The translations under genes and the position numbers were made by a program. Shown here in pieces: positions 16,927 through 26,316 of a stretch of DNA of 64,000 nucleotides. Source of the DNA: Methylomonas sp. EFPC3 (GTDB lineage: Bacteria > Pseudomonadota > Gammaproteobacteria > Methylococcales > Methylomonadaceae); NCBI RefSeq assembly GCF_029643245.1, contig NZ_CP116398.1, positions 4,336,372 to 4,400,371 on the forward strand. Reading direction: 5' to 3'. Numbering within the stretch: the first letter of the stretch is position 1; every line of letters starts with the position of its first letter. Under the pieces are notes generated by a model that saw nothing but the letters and a program-made list of their open reading frames with translations, was not told the origin of the DNA and searched no databases.

Positions 16927-17900
16927 TTCAATGCTTGATCGATTGGTTGGGTAGCGAGCCAAGCGATGAAAAAGGCCACCGCATATTGCGCGCGTTAGCC
17001 CAGGAATCGTTAAAGAAAGCTGAATTCGAAGAGTCGAAGCGACGTTTCACTGCCGAAGAAATCGTCGCCGCTGTTGATGAAACCTTAGAAAGTGCCGAAC
17101 CTAAAAAATGGATAGACTGGCCGGGTTCATTGAAGAAATATTGCGAAACCCGCGAGCCCCAAATCATCGAGTTTGCCCGTAAGCGTGGATTGCCTCGCTA
17201 TCCAAAGCCAGATCGCAAAAGCACAAAGGGAGGCCCTGGACGACACACGACGTTCTATATCAAGGCGGAACCGATCCCGGAAATTACGGAAGAAGACCAA
17301 GCGATTGAGAACGATCGGATAGACGGCAACCATGCAGCCGAATTGAAAGCCTGCTATCAAATGACTGAACTAGGTGAAGTCAAGCCCAGTTGGATCGCGA
17401 GTTGGTTATTTCGGCGTGGACAAATCGAATTAAGACAATGGCATGTCTGGGTTATATTGGGCTGGCTCGCAATCATAGCTGGATTCGCGTTGTTAATTGC
17501 CTATGCTGGATGGTTATCGTTATCCGTGCCCAGGCCGGTGACAACGCAAGATTTGACATTACTGATTAGTATTTTCGCGATTCCCTATGGTTCCTGGGTC
17601 TCTATCATCAAGCCTTGGGTGTTATTGTTGGATGATCGAATTGTCGTAGCCCATGAACTCTTCACAAATTTTTATGAACAGTCTGCGCAGTTCGAACTGC
17701 TACGAGACGGGGATTTAAGAGTGGTTCGGTTAGTCCGTTATTCGGCCGCATGCCCAATTTGTGGCGCCACTATTTATCTCGAAAAAGGCGAACCGGATTA
17801 CCTGCGCAGATTGGTGGGGCGATGTTATGAAAGCCCGAGAGAACATGTGTTTAGTTTCGATCGAATCACGCGTTGCGGGCGGTTACTGGTAGATAGATAG
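16914..17900 (+). CDS. ICE-encoded membrane protein with C-terminal zinc-ribbon-like motif
   Basis: 328 residues, not recognised. The N-terminal about 170 residues are charged and hydrophilic. Two membrane segments follow (WVILGWLAIIAGFALLIAYA and LTLLISIFAIPYGSWVSIIK, about 180-235). The C-terminal part carries CPICG and later cysteines near residues 285-325. ATG 16914 follows GGTGG; a TTG at 16902 is in frame. It is the only plus-strand gene among minus-strand ICE genes here. Function unknown. Confidence 0.55.
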   Translation: MREVIQCLIDWLGSEPSDEKGHRILRALAQESLKKAEFEESKRRFTAEEIVAAVDETLESAEPKKWIDWPGSLKKYCETREPQIIEFARKRGLPRYPKPDRKSTKGGPGRHTTFYIKAEPIPEITEEDQAIENDRIDGNHAAELKACYQMTELGEVKPSWIASWLFRRGQIELRQWHVWVILGWLAIIAGFALLIAYAGWLSLSVPRPVTTQDLTLLISIFAIPYGSWVSIIKPWVLLLDDRIVVAHELFTNFYEQSAQFELLRDGDLRVVRLVRYSAACPICGATIYLEKGEPDYLRRLVGRCYESPREHVFSFDRITRCGRLLVDR

Positions 17901-17956
17901 CATTTCGAAGGTGCATATCAGCCCTTTTAGGGTGGACATAGAACCAGTAGCTTGTT

Positions 17957-17980
17957 CTCATTTTCGGTAATGAAAATGAG
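17957..17980. terminator. Inverted repeat between convergent genes
   Basis: A perfect 9-bp stem CTCATTTTC/GAAAATGAG with a 6-base loop lies between the membrane-protein gene and the GHKL gene. No T run follows, so terminator function is only likely by position. Confidence 0.4.
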
Positions 17981-18024
17981 CGCAATTATCCGACTGGATA
18001 ACGCGCTCTTGTATTGAAAGAGAC

Positions 18025-19680
18025 TTAACTAGCCATGCCTGCTTCGAGTGTTTGCGTTTGACCGGATTGAACCGGATACGCTATCACCGATGCCGGTTTG
18101 CCTTGCTGATCCAACTCCACCACGAAGGCTTTACCATACAGCGCAGGACAACCGCAAAAATCCGGCAACAAGCGTTGCATAGCATTGGCTGGATCACTAG
18201 CGGTATTGGCCACCACAAAGGCGAGGAAGGCATCCGAATCGCTTTCAAAGGTCGATTCCTGAAATTCATCGTATTCGCTTCTGAAGCTGGCCATTTGTTG
18301 CAATACCTGAGCCGAGCAATCGCCTTTGGGCACAATGATGTCATCGGCGTTTTCCTGGCCTTGGTAGCAAGCCTCATCCCTGATTTCAATAACATCCTGC
18401 CCAAGCCGGATTCGGTAAGCATCGCAAAAACGCACGCAGACCCAACACCAATCACCTTGAAATTGGGCCTGATGGCTTTCATTGACCGTTTCAATCACCA
18501 GCTCTTCATCATTGAGATGCCGAACCAGTGAATGAAGCCAATGGTCTTTATCCAGCGTGCCTTGGTACAGCAAATAATCACGGTTCCAGGCAAACAAATA
18601 ACGCCCGGCACCGTCCTGTTTGATGTCATCATCAATCGAGACGATGCCGCGGGCCATAATTTCTGCACGGGACATGGCTTTTTCCGGTCGCTGCTCAAAG
18701 TTATCAAAAACTTCGGTATCGCAAACCGGATAGGCAATGATTTCGCGTAAGGCTTCAGGTGGCACGACAGGCACGTCGTTGAGTAACCTCAACAGCTCCC
18801 AATGCCTCAGCATTTCATAAAAGCCCACAAACGCTTCGGCAGACAGAATGGCTTTCATCTGAATAAACCGTTGTTCGATGGTTTGTGCCAGAACGGCTTT
18901 AACCCGTTTGATGACATCCGCTTCATCGACCAGCTTGTCACGATCCGGTAAGCGGGCGTGAAAACGGGAGGAATCCAGATGGATGATATGGCGATACGAG
19001 GTATAGCTGTGCGAGGTGTAAATCGGCAAACCTTGCAGATAAACATCGAACTCATACTGCGCCCCATTGGGTTGGTCCATGCCATGCAGATACATCGCAC
19101 CAATCTCGGTGTCAATAAACCCTAATCCACCATCCAGCGCGCATGAACGTTTAAGCAATTGATCGTTGAACAGCACTGGAATCGGGAAACCGCGCACCAA
19201 GCGTTTCAGCGTGGTGGCAATTTGACCCATTTCCAACTCCACATCCTGCAAGGTAATGCTAGTGATGCCGTTCCAGTCTTGGACTGGCGTGATCGTCACC
19301 GGCTTAAATGCCAAAATGTGGTCGGTTTCGACGTCAATCGAACCACTTTTGCTAGTGACGCTGATGTGCCGACAGGCAAACAGTGCCGACAAGAAGCCTA
19401 TTCCGAACGGATGCTCATGGGCAACCACGTCTGCATCCCAGCCGGATTCGGCTACTGTCAGTAATGTTGCCATCAATTCAATGCCGCAGCCATCATCCAA
19501 AATTTGAAGGGTTTTGGTTTCAGGACAAAAGCTAATCACTACCATGGCCGCATTGGCCCGGCGCGCATTTTGAATGAGCTCGCCGAGCACCGTGGTCTTG
19601 TTGGTGAAGCTGAAGCGCAGGCTTTTGACCAAATTGGCTTGGTTGACTTTCATCGCGACTTCGCTGGTTTGTGTGTTCAT
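18025..19680 (-). CDS. GHKL-type ATPase (Hsp90-like ATP-binding protein) of the ICE
   Basis: 551 residues. The N-terminal Bergerat fold is clear: N-box ELIQNARRANA (34-44), G1 box DDGCGIE (62-68) and FGIGF (92-96), as in Hsp90, MutL and some nucleases. The remaining 350 residues are not recognised. GGAG precedes the ATG at 19680. It is the last gene of the 18-32.7 kb block and has its own paired-hairpin element upstream. Such genes recur in ICEs next to DUF4942 methyltransferases; the role is unknown. Confidence 0.7.
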   Translation of the reverse strand: MNTQTSEVAMKVNQANLVKSLRFSFTNKTTVLGELIQNARRANAAMVVISFCPETKTLQILDDGCGIELMATLLTVAESGWDADVVAHEHPFGIGFLSALFACRHISVTSKSGSIDVETDHILAFKPVTITPVQDWNGITSITLQDVELEMGQIATTLKRLVRGFPIPVLFNDQLLKRSCALDGGLGFIDTEIGAMYLHGMDQPNGAQYEFDVYLQGLPIYTSHSYTSYRHIIHLDSSRFHARLPDRDKLVDEADVIKRVKAVLAQTIEQRFIQMKAILSAEAFVGFYEMLRHWELLRLLNDVPVVPPEALREIIAYPVCDTEVFDNFEQRPEKAMSRAEIMARGIVSIDDDIKQDGAGRYLFAWNRDYLLYQGTLDKDHWLHSLVRHLNDEELVIETVNESHQAQFQGDWCWVCVRFCDAYRIRLGQDVIEIRDEACYQGQENADDIIVPKGDCSAQVLQQMASFRSEYDEFQESTFESDSDAFLAFVVANTASDPANAMQRLLPDFCGCPALYGKAFVVELDQQGKPASVIAYPVQSGQTQTLEAGMAS

Positions 19681-19727
19681 GTGTTATCTCCGGGTATAAA
19701 AAAGCCTCGAGGACATGAAACAGACTA

Positions 19728-19765
19728 ACCCCTTGGGGACAGTCGTTCATCTCCCCGAGGCGGGT
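19728..19765 (-). promoter_or_regulatory. Paired-hairpin leader element 1 (before the GHKL gene)
   Basis: CCCCTTGGGG at 19729-19738 and CCCGAGGCGGG at 19754-19764, ending 48 bases before the ATG. First of eleven such elements; see findings. Confidence 0.6.
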
Positions 19766-19821
19766 GATACTGGCTAGGCCAGTGGTTAGGTAAAAGTCTT
19801 ACCTTAGGTTTTGTGCGTTGG

Positions 19822-21585
19822 CTAAGAAGCTAAAGCCAACTGGCTATCAGGCAGGCTATCCCAATCCAATTGCCGGACACAGCCTTGATCGCTATCCAAC
19901 AAGCTGTCGGGATCGATGCCATGATTTGCCAGTACAGTGCTCATCGCTTGGGTCAGCATGGCATTGCCACGCTCACGTTCCGATTCACCGCCGTATTTGA
20001 CTGCCCAAAATGGATCAAAGTGAACATGCCGGCCATCCCGTTTACCGTGTTTACTGACTTCGGTACGGAATGCTTTATCAAGTTTTTCCGCTTGGTCGAA
20101 CTGCTGCCAAAAACCGGTTCCTGCTTTGGTTTCCGCCGGCGGTAGCCAACGGCGATGATTGCCAACCAGAAGATTCATCCGATCAATCAGCGTTTTATTG
20201 CTGGGGAAGAAATGAATCGTGCCAACGCCCGGATAGTAGCGAACATCAAAATAGCTGCTGCTAATCCTTTGCCCGGTTCGCAGGGCATGGAAGTGATTTC
20301 GGAAAACCGATTCCAGCCCTACAGCCGCTTCATACTTGCCATCCAGCATCGCAAACACTTTGTCAAAATCCGCCAGCATCCGTTGAGACTCCCACGACAA
20401 ATCGTTTTGATACGATTCGGTGGCATGACCCGGAATGACAAAACGGGTGGTTTTGATGCGCATGCCCAGTGAGCGATGCTTATCGTTGGACTTCCAGCCC
20501 ATATAAAACACCGTGTTGTCACTGTGGTAGCGGGTGATCAGGTCGAACACATCGCAGACCATGCTTAGCTGAATATCGCCTTGCTGATCGATGATGCCTT
20601 GTAAAAAACCGTAGATATTCGGTACGGTGAATTCCAGTGACTTAATCGTCTCGAAATCCGACTCCAGCCGTTTTTGCGCCGCCGACGATAACCGCGAGGT
20701 GACTTGCGTGGAACGCAAAATACCAGACCAGGCACGATCTTTCAGGTCGCTGTAATCGGTATAAAGCTGATTCTTCACCCAATCCAGCGTCGACTGCGTG
20801 GATTTGATCGCCGCATCGCTATTCAATTCACCGAGCGTTTGCCCCAGCATTTTGCGATAGCGCATGGCGCGCGCTTCACTAAATGCCGATTGCCGGGCCG
20901 CTTCGACGGCGGCATTGAACATCAGCACCGCATTGTCGATAAAGGCATTGGCTAACGCCAGTTCATGGATGGGCTGGCCATCGCCGGCCAAACTCTCAGC
21001 GCTCACTTGATCGCGACGTAAGTCATCGAGGATGTTGCCTAACAGCTCTTCTTCGAACGTTGAGGTTTTCTTCAGCCAGATCAGCGCGATTTCCACATCC
21101 GTTTTGCGCTCGGCACCCTGACCGGCAAACATTTCCGACAAGTATTCCACTTCGCCAAACTGCTCAATCAATCGGAGCAAATGCTTTCGTTCCTTGGAAA
21201 ACGGATTTTTCAAGGTTTCAGCATTGAGTATGGCTACGATCTCACCGTCGAATAAAATCTCCCAAGCCTTCAGCACATGCTGTGCGCCGTCGGCGAACGG
21301 GGGATTCATCAACACATGGGAATACAGACTGCCGCTTTTAAACTGCATAAAATCCATACCCACCACCGAAAACCCAAGCGAACGCAAGATCGGGTGTTTA
21401 CTGATATCGATTTCAATGCAATCGACTGGAATTTGCTGCCAGCGGTTGTAAGGTCGAGGTTTTAATAAATGTCCTTCGCCTGCAGAGGGCTCCAATATCC
21501 GAACGAACTGCCGGTTCTTGAAGGTTTCCCAAGCCTTGATGCTCAAAGCTTCAGGCGTTGGATAATATTGATGATTGTCTATCAT
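19822..21585 (-). CDS. N6-adenine-type methyltransferase with C-terminal DUF4942
   Basis: 587 residues. The SAM-binding motif EPSAGEG is at 32-38 and the catalytic NPPF at 94-97, the order of N6-adenine DNA methyltransferases. The C-terminal half (about 280-560) has the DUF4942 pattern (FDVRYYPGVGTIHFFPSN, LIDRMNLLVG). ICEs and phages often carry this fusion, perhaps to modify their own DNA against restriction. It lies between the GHKL gene and small unknown genes and has its own leader element. Confidence 0.8.
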   Translation of the reverse strand: MIDNHQYYPTPEALSIKAWETFKNRQFVRILEPSAGEGHLLKPRPYNRWQQIPVDCIEIDISKHPILRSLGFSVVGMDFMQFKSGSLYSHVLMNPPFADGAQHVLKAWEILFDGEIVAILNAETLKNPFSKERKHLLRLIEQFGEVEYLSEMFAGQGAERKTDVEIALIWLKKTSTFEEELLGNILDDLRRDQVSAESLAGDGQPIHELALANAFIDNAVLMFNAAVEAARQSAFSEARAMRYRKMLGQTLGELNSDAAIKSTQSTLDWVKNQLYTDYSDLKDRAWSGILRSTQVTSRLSSAAQKRLESDFETIKSLEFTVPNIYGFLQGIIDQQGDIQLSMVCDVFDLITRYHSDNTVFYMGWKSNDKHRSLGMRIKTTRFVIPGHATESYQNDLSWESQRMLADFDKVFAMLDGKYEAAVGLESVFRNHFHALRTGQRISSSYFDVRYYPGVGTIHFFPSNKTLIDRMNLLVGNHRRWLPPAETKAGTGFWQQFDQAEKLDKAFRTEVSKHGKRDGRHVHFDPFWAVKYGGESERERGNAMLTQAMSTVLANHGIDPDSLLDSDQGCVRQLDWDSLPDSQLALAS

Positions 21586-21601
21586 GGTGATCTCCGATGA
21601 G

Positions 21602-21652
21602 ACCCCTGACGACCGATTTATCCCTGGCGGGATAGAATCATCCCTCAGGGGT
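21602..21652 (-). promoter_or_regulatory. Paired-hairpin leader element 2 (before the methyltransferase)
   Basis: ATCCCTGGCGGGAT at 21620-21633 and CCCTCAGGG at 21642-21650. Here an outer 8-bp pair, ACCCCTGA (21602-21609) with TCAGGGGT (21645-21652), could form an alternative fold. Confidence 0.6.
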
Positions 21653-21698
21653 ATAGTGAAAAAACTCGGCTAAACCGAGTGTCAAAAATAGCGGCGCG

Positions 21699-22196
21699 TC
21701 AGATCAACGCGAACCGCATACCTTGAATGAAGTCCTGGTAGTGCCGGGCTTCGGTTTTTGCTTTGAACCGGGCATGCACGCTGCCGTCGATCCAGATTTC
21801 CCAGGGCAAGCGTTTGAGCTCACCTCTAACCAGTTCCACCTCGCCAACCCGAAAATCATCGTGTTGGTAAAGCACCTGGCGCGGACTGTCGATACGGACG
21901 ATGCAATGATCCAACAATGCCGGACCACCGATGTCACCCGGTTCGATCAACAGAGGCACTTTAATCGTGCCGGTCGAGCGGCCGATCCATCCAATGACAT
22001 CGTACTCATCAAGCCACGATTGACCGGTAACTGGGTCGCCGTAATACAGCCGGATTTTGCGTCGGCTATGGCGAAGCTGTTCCAACAATTCGACCACCGG
22101 TTCTGGGGTGTCGGCGTGGTAACAGGTGCCGGATGGCAAACGCTGATACTGGATGCAATGACCCGTGCTGAAGGCATGTTCAAAGAGTTGTTTCAT
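21699..22196 (-). CDS. Unrecognised ICE protein
   Basis: 165 residues, soluble, beginning MKQLFEHAFSTGHCIQYQRL. Mixed alpha/beta character with no motif I recognise. ATG 22196 is preceded by AGGA and gives a protein free of the unlikely N-terminal stretch of the longer frame. It has its own leader element. Its place between the methyltransferase and a zinc-ribbon protein suggests a role in ICE DNA metabolism but gives no specific function. Confidence 0.55.
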   Translation of the reverse strand: MKQLFEHAFSTGHCIQYQRLPSGTCYHADTPEPVVELLEQLRHSRRKIRLYYGDPVTGQSWLDEYDVIGWIGRSTGTIKVPLLIEPGDIGGPALLDHCIVRIDSPRQVLYQHDDFRVGEVELVRGELKRLPWEIWIDGSVHARFKAKTEARHYQDFIQGMRFALI

Positions 22197-22230
22197 GATG
22201 TTGTCCTCAATTAAAACGGAAACATCACGC

Positions 22231-22264
22231 ATCCCCAGCGGGAATAGGACATTCCCGTGTGGGT
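22231..22264 (-). promoter_or_regulatory. Paired-hairpin leader element 3
   Basis: ATCCCCAGCGGGAAT at 22231-22245 and CCCGTGTGGG at 22254-22263, ahead of the gene starting at 22196. Confidence 0.6.
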
Positions 22265-22344
22265 GGATAAAATGAGCGCCGAATCGAATGACTTGGCTAA
22301 CTCAGGCTTTTACAAATTGCGCACATAAATACCGCGCGCGTTTT

Positions 22345-23007
22345 TCAGGATTGGATGTCCAGAGCAGGTTTTCCCAAAGCTTGTAATGCCACAGGAATCA
22401 GCTGATCCAAATCGTCCCAATCGATACTGCCGCCGCTGGCTTCGCCTTGTAGATAGGCTTCAACCAATCCCCGACAAACCCGCATGGCCGCTTGCTCTTT
22501 CTTCAATTGCTGTACCGAATAATCCGGTTCCGGCAACTGTGCAACGGCAACGCATTCCCAGACTAGGCTTTCACCCTCCACTTCATGATAGTCATCGGAC
22601 AATAACGGCATGGCAGCGGTGTCATCCCAAATCGTGCCATCATTGAATGCCTGCTCGGCAATCTGTTGTGCCGATTTGGGACTGTCTGCGGTGATACCGA
22701 CCGACACGCGGTGCACAAAGTCGATCTCGTAGGACACTACGAAGAATCGATTCACACCCGCCACCGTGACATTGGCTGAAGCGGGTCTTTCGACTGGTGT
22801 TCCGGTTTCCGCCGACTCACCCTCGATCAATGCGCTTTCATAAGGCTCGATCTCTTTATTGCAATCCGAGCAGCGATCGTTACAGGCGCAATCCCATTCA
22901 TCCTCCCATTCGGTCTGGCAGTAAGGGCAGCGGTACTGATTCAGATAGCGAACCGCGCTGATTTCGGCAGGGGTTGCACCAACGCTGGGTTGGTTGATTG
23001 TTTTCAT
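22345..23007 (-). CDS. ICE protein with N-terminal zinc ribbon
   Basis: 220 residues. A treble or zinc-ribbon-like cluster CPYC...CACNDRCSDC lies near residues 26-48. The middle part (VNRFFVVSYEIDFVHRVSVG) and an acidic tail follow. GGAGG sits 8 bases before ATG 23007 but only 2 before an alternative ATG at 23013, so 23007 is used. Function unknown. Confidence 0.6.
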   Translation of the reverse strand: MKTINQPSVGATPAEISAVRYLNQYRCPYCQTEWEDEWDCACNDRCSDCNKEIEPYESALIEGESAETGTPVERPASANVTVAGVNRFFVVSYEIDFVHRVSVGITADSPKSAQQIAEQAFNDGTIWDDTAAMPLLSDDYHEVEGESLVWECVAVAQLPEPDYSVQQLKKEQAAMRVCRGLVEAYLQGEASGGSIDWDDLDQLIPVALQALGKPALDIQS

Positions 23008-23039
23008 GGTCATGTCCTCCAAAAAACGCAGGAACGACC

Positions 23040-23066
23040 ACCCGGCAGGATGAGGTTCCTGCAGGT
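23040..23066 (-). promoter_or_regulatory. Paired-hairpin leader element 4 (weakest copy)
   Basis: ACCCGGCAGGAT at 23040-23051 and CCTGCAGG at 23058-23065. It follows the same layout with shorter, less perfect arms. Confidence 0.45.
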
Positions 23067-23171
23067 AAAAATCGCTGAATAAAGCCGAAATTCGACTTAC
23101 ACATCGGGGTTGAATTTGCACAAAAATCGGTATATGGTGGCTAAAACGCACTAAAAAACAGAGAAATAACC

Positions 23172-23546
23172 ATGTTTGACGATATTTTGCGCATTTTTGA
23201 TTTCCTCAGTCCTAAGCAGACTGAGAGCACGCAACCAGTACGAAAATCGATGGCAATACCACTCGATCCCAGACTGAATGCGTTAAATCTTTGCAAAATA
23301 ATTTTGACCAAGTTGGATGCCGCGGAAGCCGATGTTTTGCAAAACATCAACGATCCGAAGCGAGCTTGGGAGTTGTTGAGCAATATCCGACAATTGCGAC
23401 GGGAAACCTTTGAGGATCTCCAATCGCTGTTACCGGACCGCTTTCGTTTAGACGAACCCACGATTGACTTGGTCAGGCCGGTACGCACCGTGATGACACA
23501 AAACGGCGCGACGCTTGCGGTATTCAATGGCGGACAGACTCACTGA
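23172..23546 (+). CDS. Small unrecognised ICE protein
   Basis: 124 residues, beginning MFDDILRIFDFLSPKQ, mainly helical and without membrane segments or cysteine clusters. It is one of few plus-strand genes in this block and overlaps the end of the convergent minus-strand gene by 23 bases. Good codon continuity supports it being real; function unknown. Confidence 0.45.
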   Translation: MFDDILRIFDFLSPKQTESTQPVRKSMAIPLDPRLNALNLCKIILTKLDAAEADVLQNINDPKRAWELLSNIRQLRRETFEDLQSLLPDRFRLDEPTIDLVRPVRTVMTQNGATLAVFNGGQTH

Positions 23547-24057
23547 CTGGCGTCGATAAACCATTCCCTTTCAGTGCTGCCCGAAGTTGGGATACCTGAT
23601 GAGGAACTTTCTGAGCCTCAACACCAGCAACCGCAACCGACTGCTTTTTAGAGCGCCGAGTTTTTTTGACTTCAGGCTCGGGACTTTCGATCATTGGTTT
23701 GATTTTCAACAAATCCCGTTCCAGTTTGGCGATTTGAATATCCGCCTCATAGATCTCGATGGTTTTTAACTTGGCCTGTAATTGTGCTTCCAGTCGGACC
23801 GCCTCTCGATTGACACCGTGATTGCGCGTCTGAATTTCCTGGCGCACCGAATCCGAAATCGCCAACCAGTCCAAGTCTTCTCTGCTACGAGGCATAATCA
23901 CCGGTAGCCGGTTTCGCGCCAAACGCTGCGCGCGATAACGGTGAAACGTTTGAGCGGCGTGTTTCAATGCGCTTAGCAGTTGCAACGCCGTTGCCCAAAT
24001 CACTCGCAAGGCAAGGATGAACATCGCCAATAAGATGATGCCGAAAATAAAGTTCAT
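23524..24057 (-). CDS. Membrane-anchored coiled-coil ICE protein
   Basis: 177 residues. One N-terminal membrane segment (MNFIFGIILLAMFILALRVIW) is followed by a basic stretch and a long helical, likely coiled-coil region (EAQLQAKLKTIEIYEADIQ) and a Lys/Arg-rich C-terminus (KKTRRSKKQ). Not recognised. It is preceded by a leader element and by copy A of the stem-loop chain. Confidence 0.5.
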   Translation of the reverse strand: MNFIFGIILLAMFILALRVIWATALQLLSALKHAAQTFHRYRAQRLARNRLPVIMPRSREDLDWLAISDSVRQEIQTRNHGVNREAVRLEAQLQAKLKTIEIYEADIQIAKLERDLLKIKPMIESPEPEVKKTRRSKKQSVAVAGVEAQKVPHQVSQLRAALKGNGLSTPVSESVRH

Positions 24058-24102
24058 TGAAGTTCTCCTTTAAAAATTTACGAAAACACTTCGAATGAAC
24101 AG

Positions 24103-24135
24103 CACCCGGCCGGGCGATGGTTGCCCGAAGCGGGT
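24103..24135 (-). promoter_or_regulatory. Paired-hairpin leader element 5
   Basis: CCCGGCCGGG at 24105-24114 and CCCGAAGCGGG at 24124-24134, ahead of the gene starting at 24057. Confidence 0.6.
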
Positions 24136-24170
24136 TTAGGATTTGCAGAGGGTAGTACCACTGCGATTTA

Positions 24171-24274
24171 CATCGGGCTTAACGCACCCGACACGATCAC
24201 GGTTTAACGTGCTCGCCGCCTAAAGACGGAACGCCGACTGAAGTCGGATTCAGCATTCTGGAAAGAACGCATGA
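24171..24274. ncRNA. Stem-loop chain, copy A (candidate structured RNA)
   Basis: Five consecutive hairpins on the plus strand: TCGGG/CCCGA (24173-24191), CACG/CGTG with outer CGA/TCG (24194-24215), CCG/CGG (24216-24229), CCGAC-TGAA-GTCGG (24234-24247) and TTCT-GGAA-AGAA (24256-24267). Copy B at 32694 keeps every stem with compensatory changes. Strand of the active form is not known; both copies lie just upstream of a minus-strand gene and its leader element. Confidence 0.55.
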
Positions 24275-24407
24275 AATGTCTGTTTGTCGAATGGGCTCCA
24301 GGAAGTGAGTGCATTCGACAAACTGCGTGTTGTAATCAGCTACCCATAGCCACAATCGCCAGGTTAATACCTAAGGATTGGGCTACGGATAATTGACTGG
24401 CTAAGAA

Positions 24408-26228
24408 TTACGCCGCCAACAACACCGCTTTCGAGAGTTCGAACAATTGTGCTCTCAGCTCTGAAAGGTCATTAATGGTGATGGCCATCGGGAATAGATG
24501 ACTGACATCCAAGCCTAAACCTATGCCGACCGTTTCAATGCCACTATCGCGGCAACGCTGCAACAGTTCCAGCGTGCTCAGGGTATCGTTGGGTTGGCCA
24601 TCGGTCATCACCATCAACACCTTGCGCGGTTCCCGGCATCGCAGCAGTGACGCCGCACCAAACCAAATCGCTTCGGTCATCGGTGTACTGCCAGTAGCTG
24701 CTACCGGAAAGGCTCCGGTTCGGCTATTCACGCGTTGGCCATGCTCGAGAAGACGAAAAACCGAATCATCGTGATGGCCTGGAAACGCCGTGACGCCGGG
24801 ATTAACCCCAGGAATGCCTTCAAAGGCCAACGCAAGCGCCAAGCTGGCTTCCAACGCAATCGGCATACGCGATCCGATGGGTTGGCCTTGGCTATCGGTT
24901 ACCTGATAACCCATGCTTTCGGATTTATCGAGTAACAAATGGATCGCCGTATTGGGTGCCGCTTTGGTCTGCTTACGCTGAAACAACTTGGTTTCGCCGA
25001 GTGGTAAACGGTGTAGACGCTTGCCATCCATCCGCCGTCCACGACACGCATGTTGCGACCGGTTTAAGGTTTGCGATTGCACCAGGCCTTGCAACGCGGC
25101 GCGGATTTTTCCCGATTCGCCTTGCACCTTGCGCAGTAAAAACGCACCAGACTGATCGTCCATAGGTGGCTCTAGGCCACTGGGCATCAGCAATTCCGAT
25201 ACATTTTCTGACGCCAGCGACAATGCCGATTTCAACGACTCGAAAAGTTCTTGGTCGATATCACTGTCACCAGCGGACAACAGGGTTTGCAATACGCCCA
25301 TCGGATCGGCAATCTCCGCGTTTTCTTCATCTTCACCTTGCGGGGTGGATGTCGAACTGCCGGATAGCATTGCCGGTTCATCGTCAGGATTTTCTGGATC
25401 AGACGCATCATTACCCGCTGATTCTGACGACAATTCGTCATCAGTGTCGGTGGGTAACTGTTCATCGGGCTCCATTTCATCCTGGGAATCAGAGCCATTC
25501 GAATCGTCCGAATCGGTTGATTCAGCATTCTGATTCGGATCATCCGGTTCAGGCGTGGTTTCCTCATCCGCCGATGGCTGTGCTTGGTTCTGCTGCTGTT
25601 GTTGCTCGAATTCCTGCTCAATCATGGTCAGGATGCGATCAGTCAATTGCAAACAATCACTCTCCGATTGCAAGTCATCCGGCACTTCGGACAACAAGCC
25701 TTTCAGGCGCGTTACCGCACCTTTCGGAAACTTCGCTTTCAGTACCGCTTCGGTTTGCTCGACCAATGGCAATAACGCCGCTTGACCCAACACCCTGGCT
25801 CGCAGGCTCTTCAAGACAAAGCTGTACAGAATATTGGCCGGATGATCATTGATATTGCTGGCAACAAAGTCGCCTTTGGCAATCATCTTTTCAATCACGG
25901 TGCGTATCGTTAGCTTAGTACCCGGAAAGTCCTTGGCCAGTTCGTGCTCGATGCGGACATCTTCAATTGCATTGCATAAGCGTCGACGTAATACCGAACT
26001 GCCATAACGCAGCGTAAAATCCGAATAGCGAATATGCGCCGCTTCATGTGCCAACAACCCCCAAGCGACATCCTGATAATCGGGATCGTCACCCTCATAG
26101 GCCGGCAGTTGAATCGATCGACCATCGGTATAGGCTTGATTGCCACCGACACTGACTTTGACGCCAAAGCGATTGCCAATAGCGGCCGCAACAATGGGGA
26201 ATGCGTTGTGTAATGTTCTATTTTTCAT
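24408..26228 (-). CDS. CobT-like VWA-domain protein
   Basis: 606 residues. The N-terminal region has a zinc-protease-like HEAAH at about 61-65. The centre (about 220-310) is extremely acidic and Ser/Gln-rich. The C-terminal VWA domain has the MIDAS motif DKSESMG at about 433-439, then a conserved TDGQPND. This is the layout of cobaltochelatase CobT and of its ICE and phage relatives, which travel with a CobS-type AAA ATPase, as here. The substrate is probably not a corrin; a DNA-related chelatase-like role is a guess. ATG 26228 has GGAG. Confidence 0.8.
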   Translation of the reverse strand: MKNRTLHNAFPIVAAAIGNRFGVKVSVGGNQAYTDGRSIQLPAYEGDDPDYQDVAWGLLAHEAAHIRYSDFTLRYGSSVLRRRLCNAIEDVRIEHELAKDFPGTKLTIRTVIEKMIAKGDFVASNINDHPANILYSFVLKSLRARVLGQAALLPLVEQTEAVLKAKFPKGAVTRLKGLLSEVPDDLQSESDCLQLTDRILTMIEQEFEQQQQQNQAQPSADEETTPEPDDPNQNAESTDSDDSNGSDSQDEMEPDEQLPTDTDDELSSESAGNDASDPENPDDEPAMLSGSSTSTPQGEDEENAEIADPMGVLQTLLSAGDSDIDQELFESLKSALSLASENVSELLMPSGLEPPMDDQSGAFLLRKVQGESGKIRAALQGLVQSQTLNRSQHACRGRRMDGKRLHRLPLGETKLFQRKQTKAAPNTAIHLLLDKSESMGYQVTDSQGQPIGSRMPIALEASLALALAFEGIPGVNPGVTAFPGHHDDSVFRLLEHGQRVNSRTGAFPVAATGSTPMTEAIWFGAASLLRCREPRKVLMVMTDGQPNDTLSTLELLQRCRDSGIETVGIGLGLDVSHLFPMAITINDLSELRAQLFELSKAVLLAA

Positions 26229-26258
26229 GGTGTGCTCCAAAAGTCAGGGCAAACCATG

Positions 26259-26291
26259 ACCCCAGCGGGACATGAATTTGCCCCAGTGGGT
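26259..26291 (-). promoter_or_regulatory. Paired-hairpin leader element 6 (before the CobT-like gene)
   Basis: CCCCAGCGGG at 26260-26269 and CCCCAGTGGG at 26281-26290, in an 88-base gap. Confidence 0.62.
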
Positions 26292-26316
26292 GAAGTGTAA
26301 AAGGGTGTCAGTGCAT

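Larger units (their letters stand above)
24058..24407. other. Gene-free gap with two structured elements
   Basis: 350 bases between two minus-strand genes. It holds leader element 5 (24103-24135) and stem-loop chain copy A (24171-24274). A 41-codon frame (24271-24396, plus strand) follows the chain but has no convincing ribosome binding site. Confidence 0.5.

Noticed and set aside
24271..24396. 41-codon frame right after stem-loop chain A
   Set aside because: No Shine-Dalgarno site, and its product does not resemble the frame that follows chain B, so a conserved peptide is unlikely.
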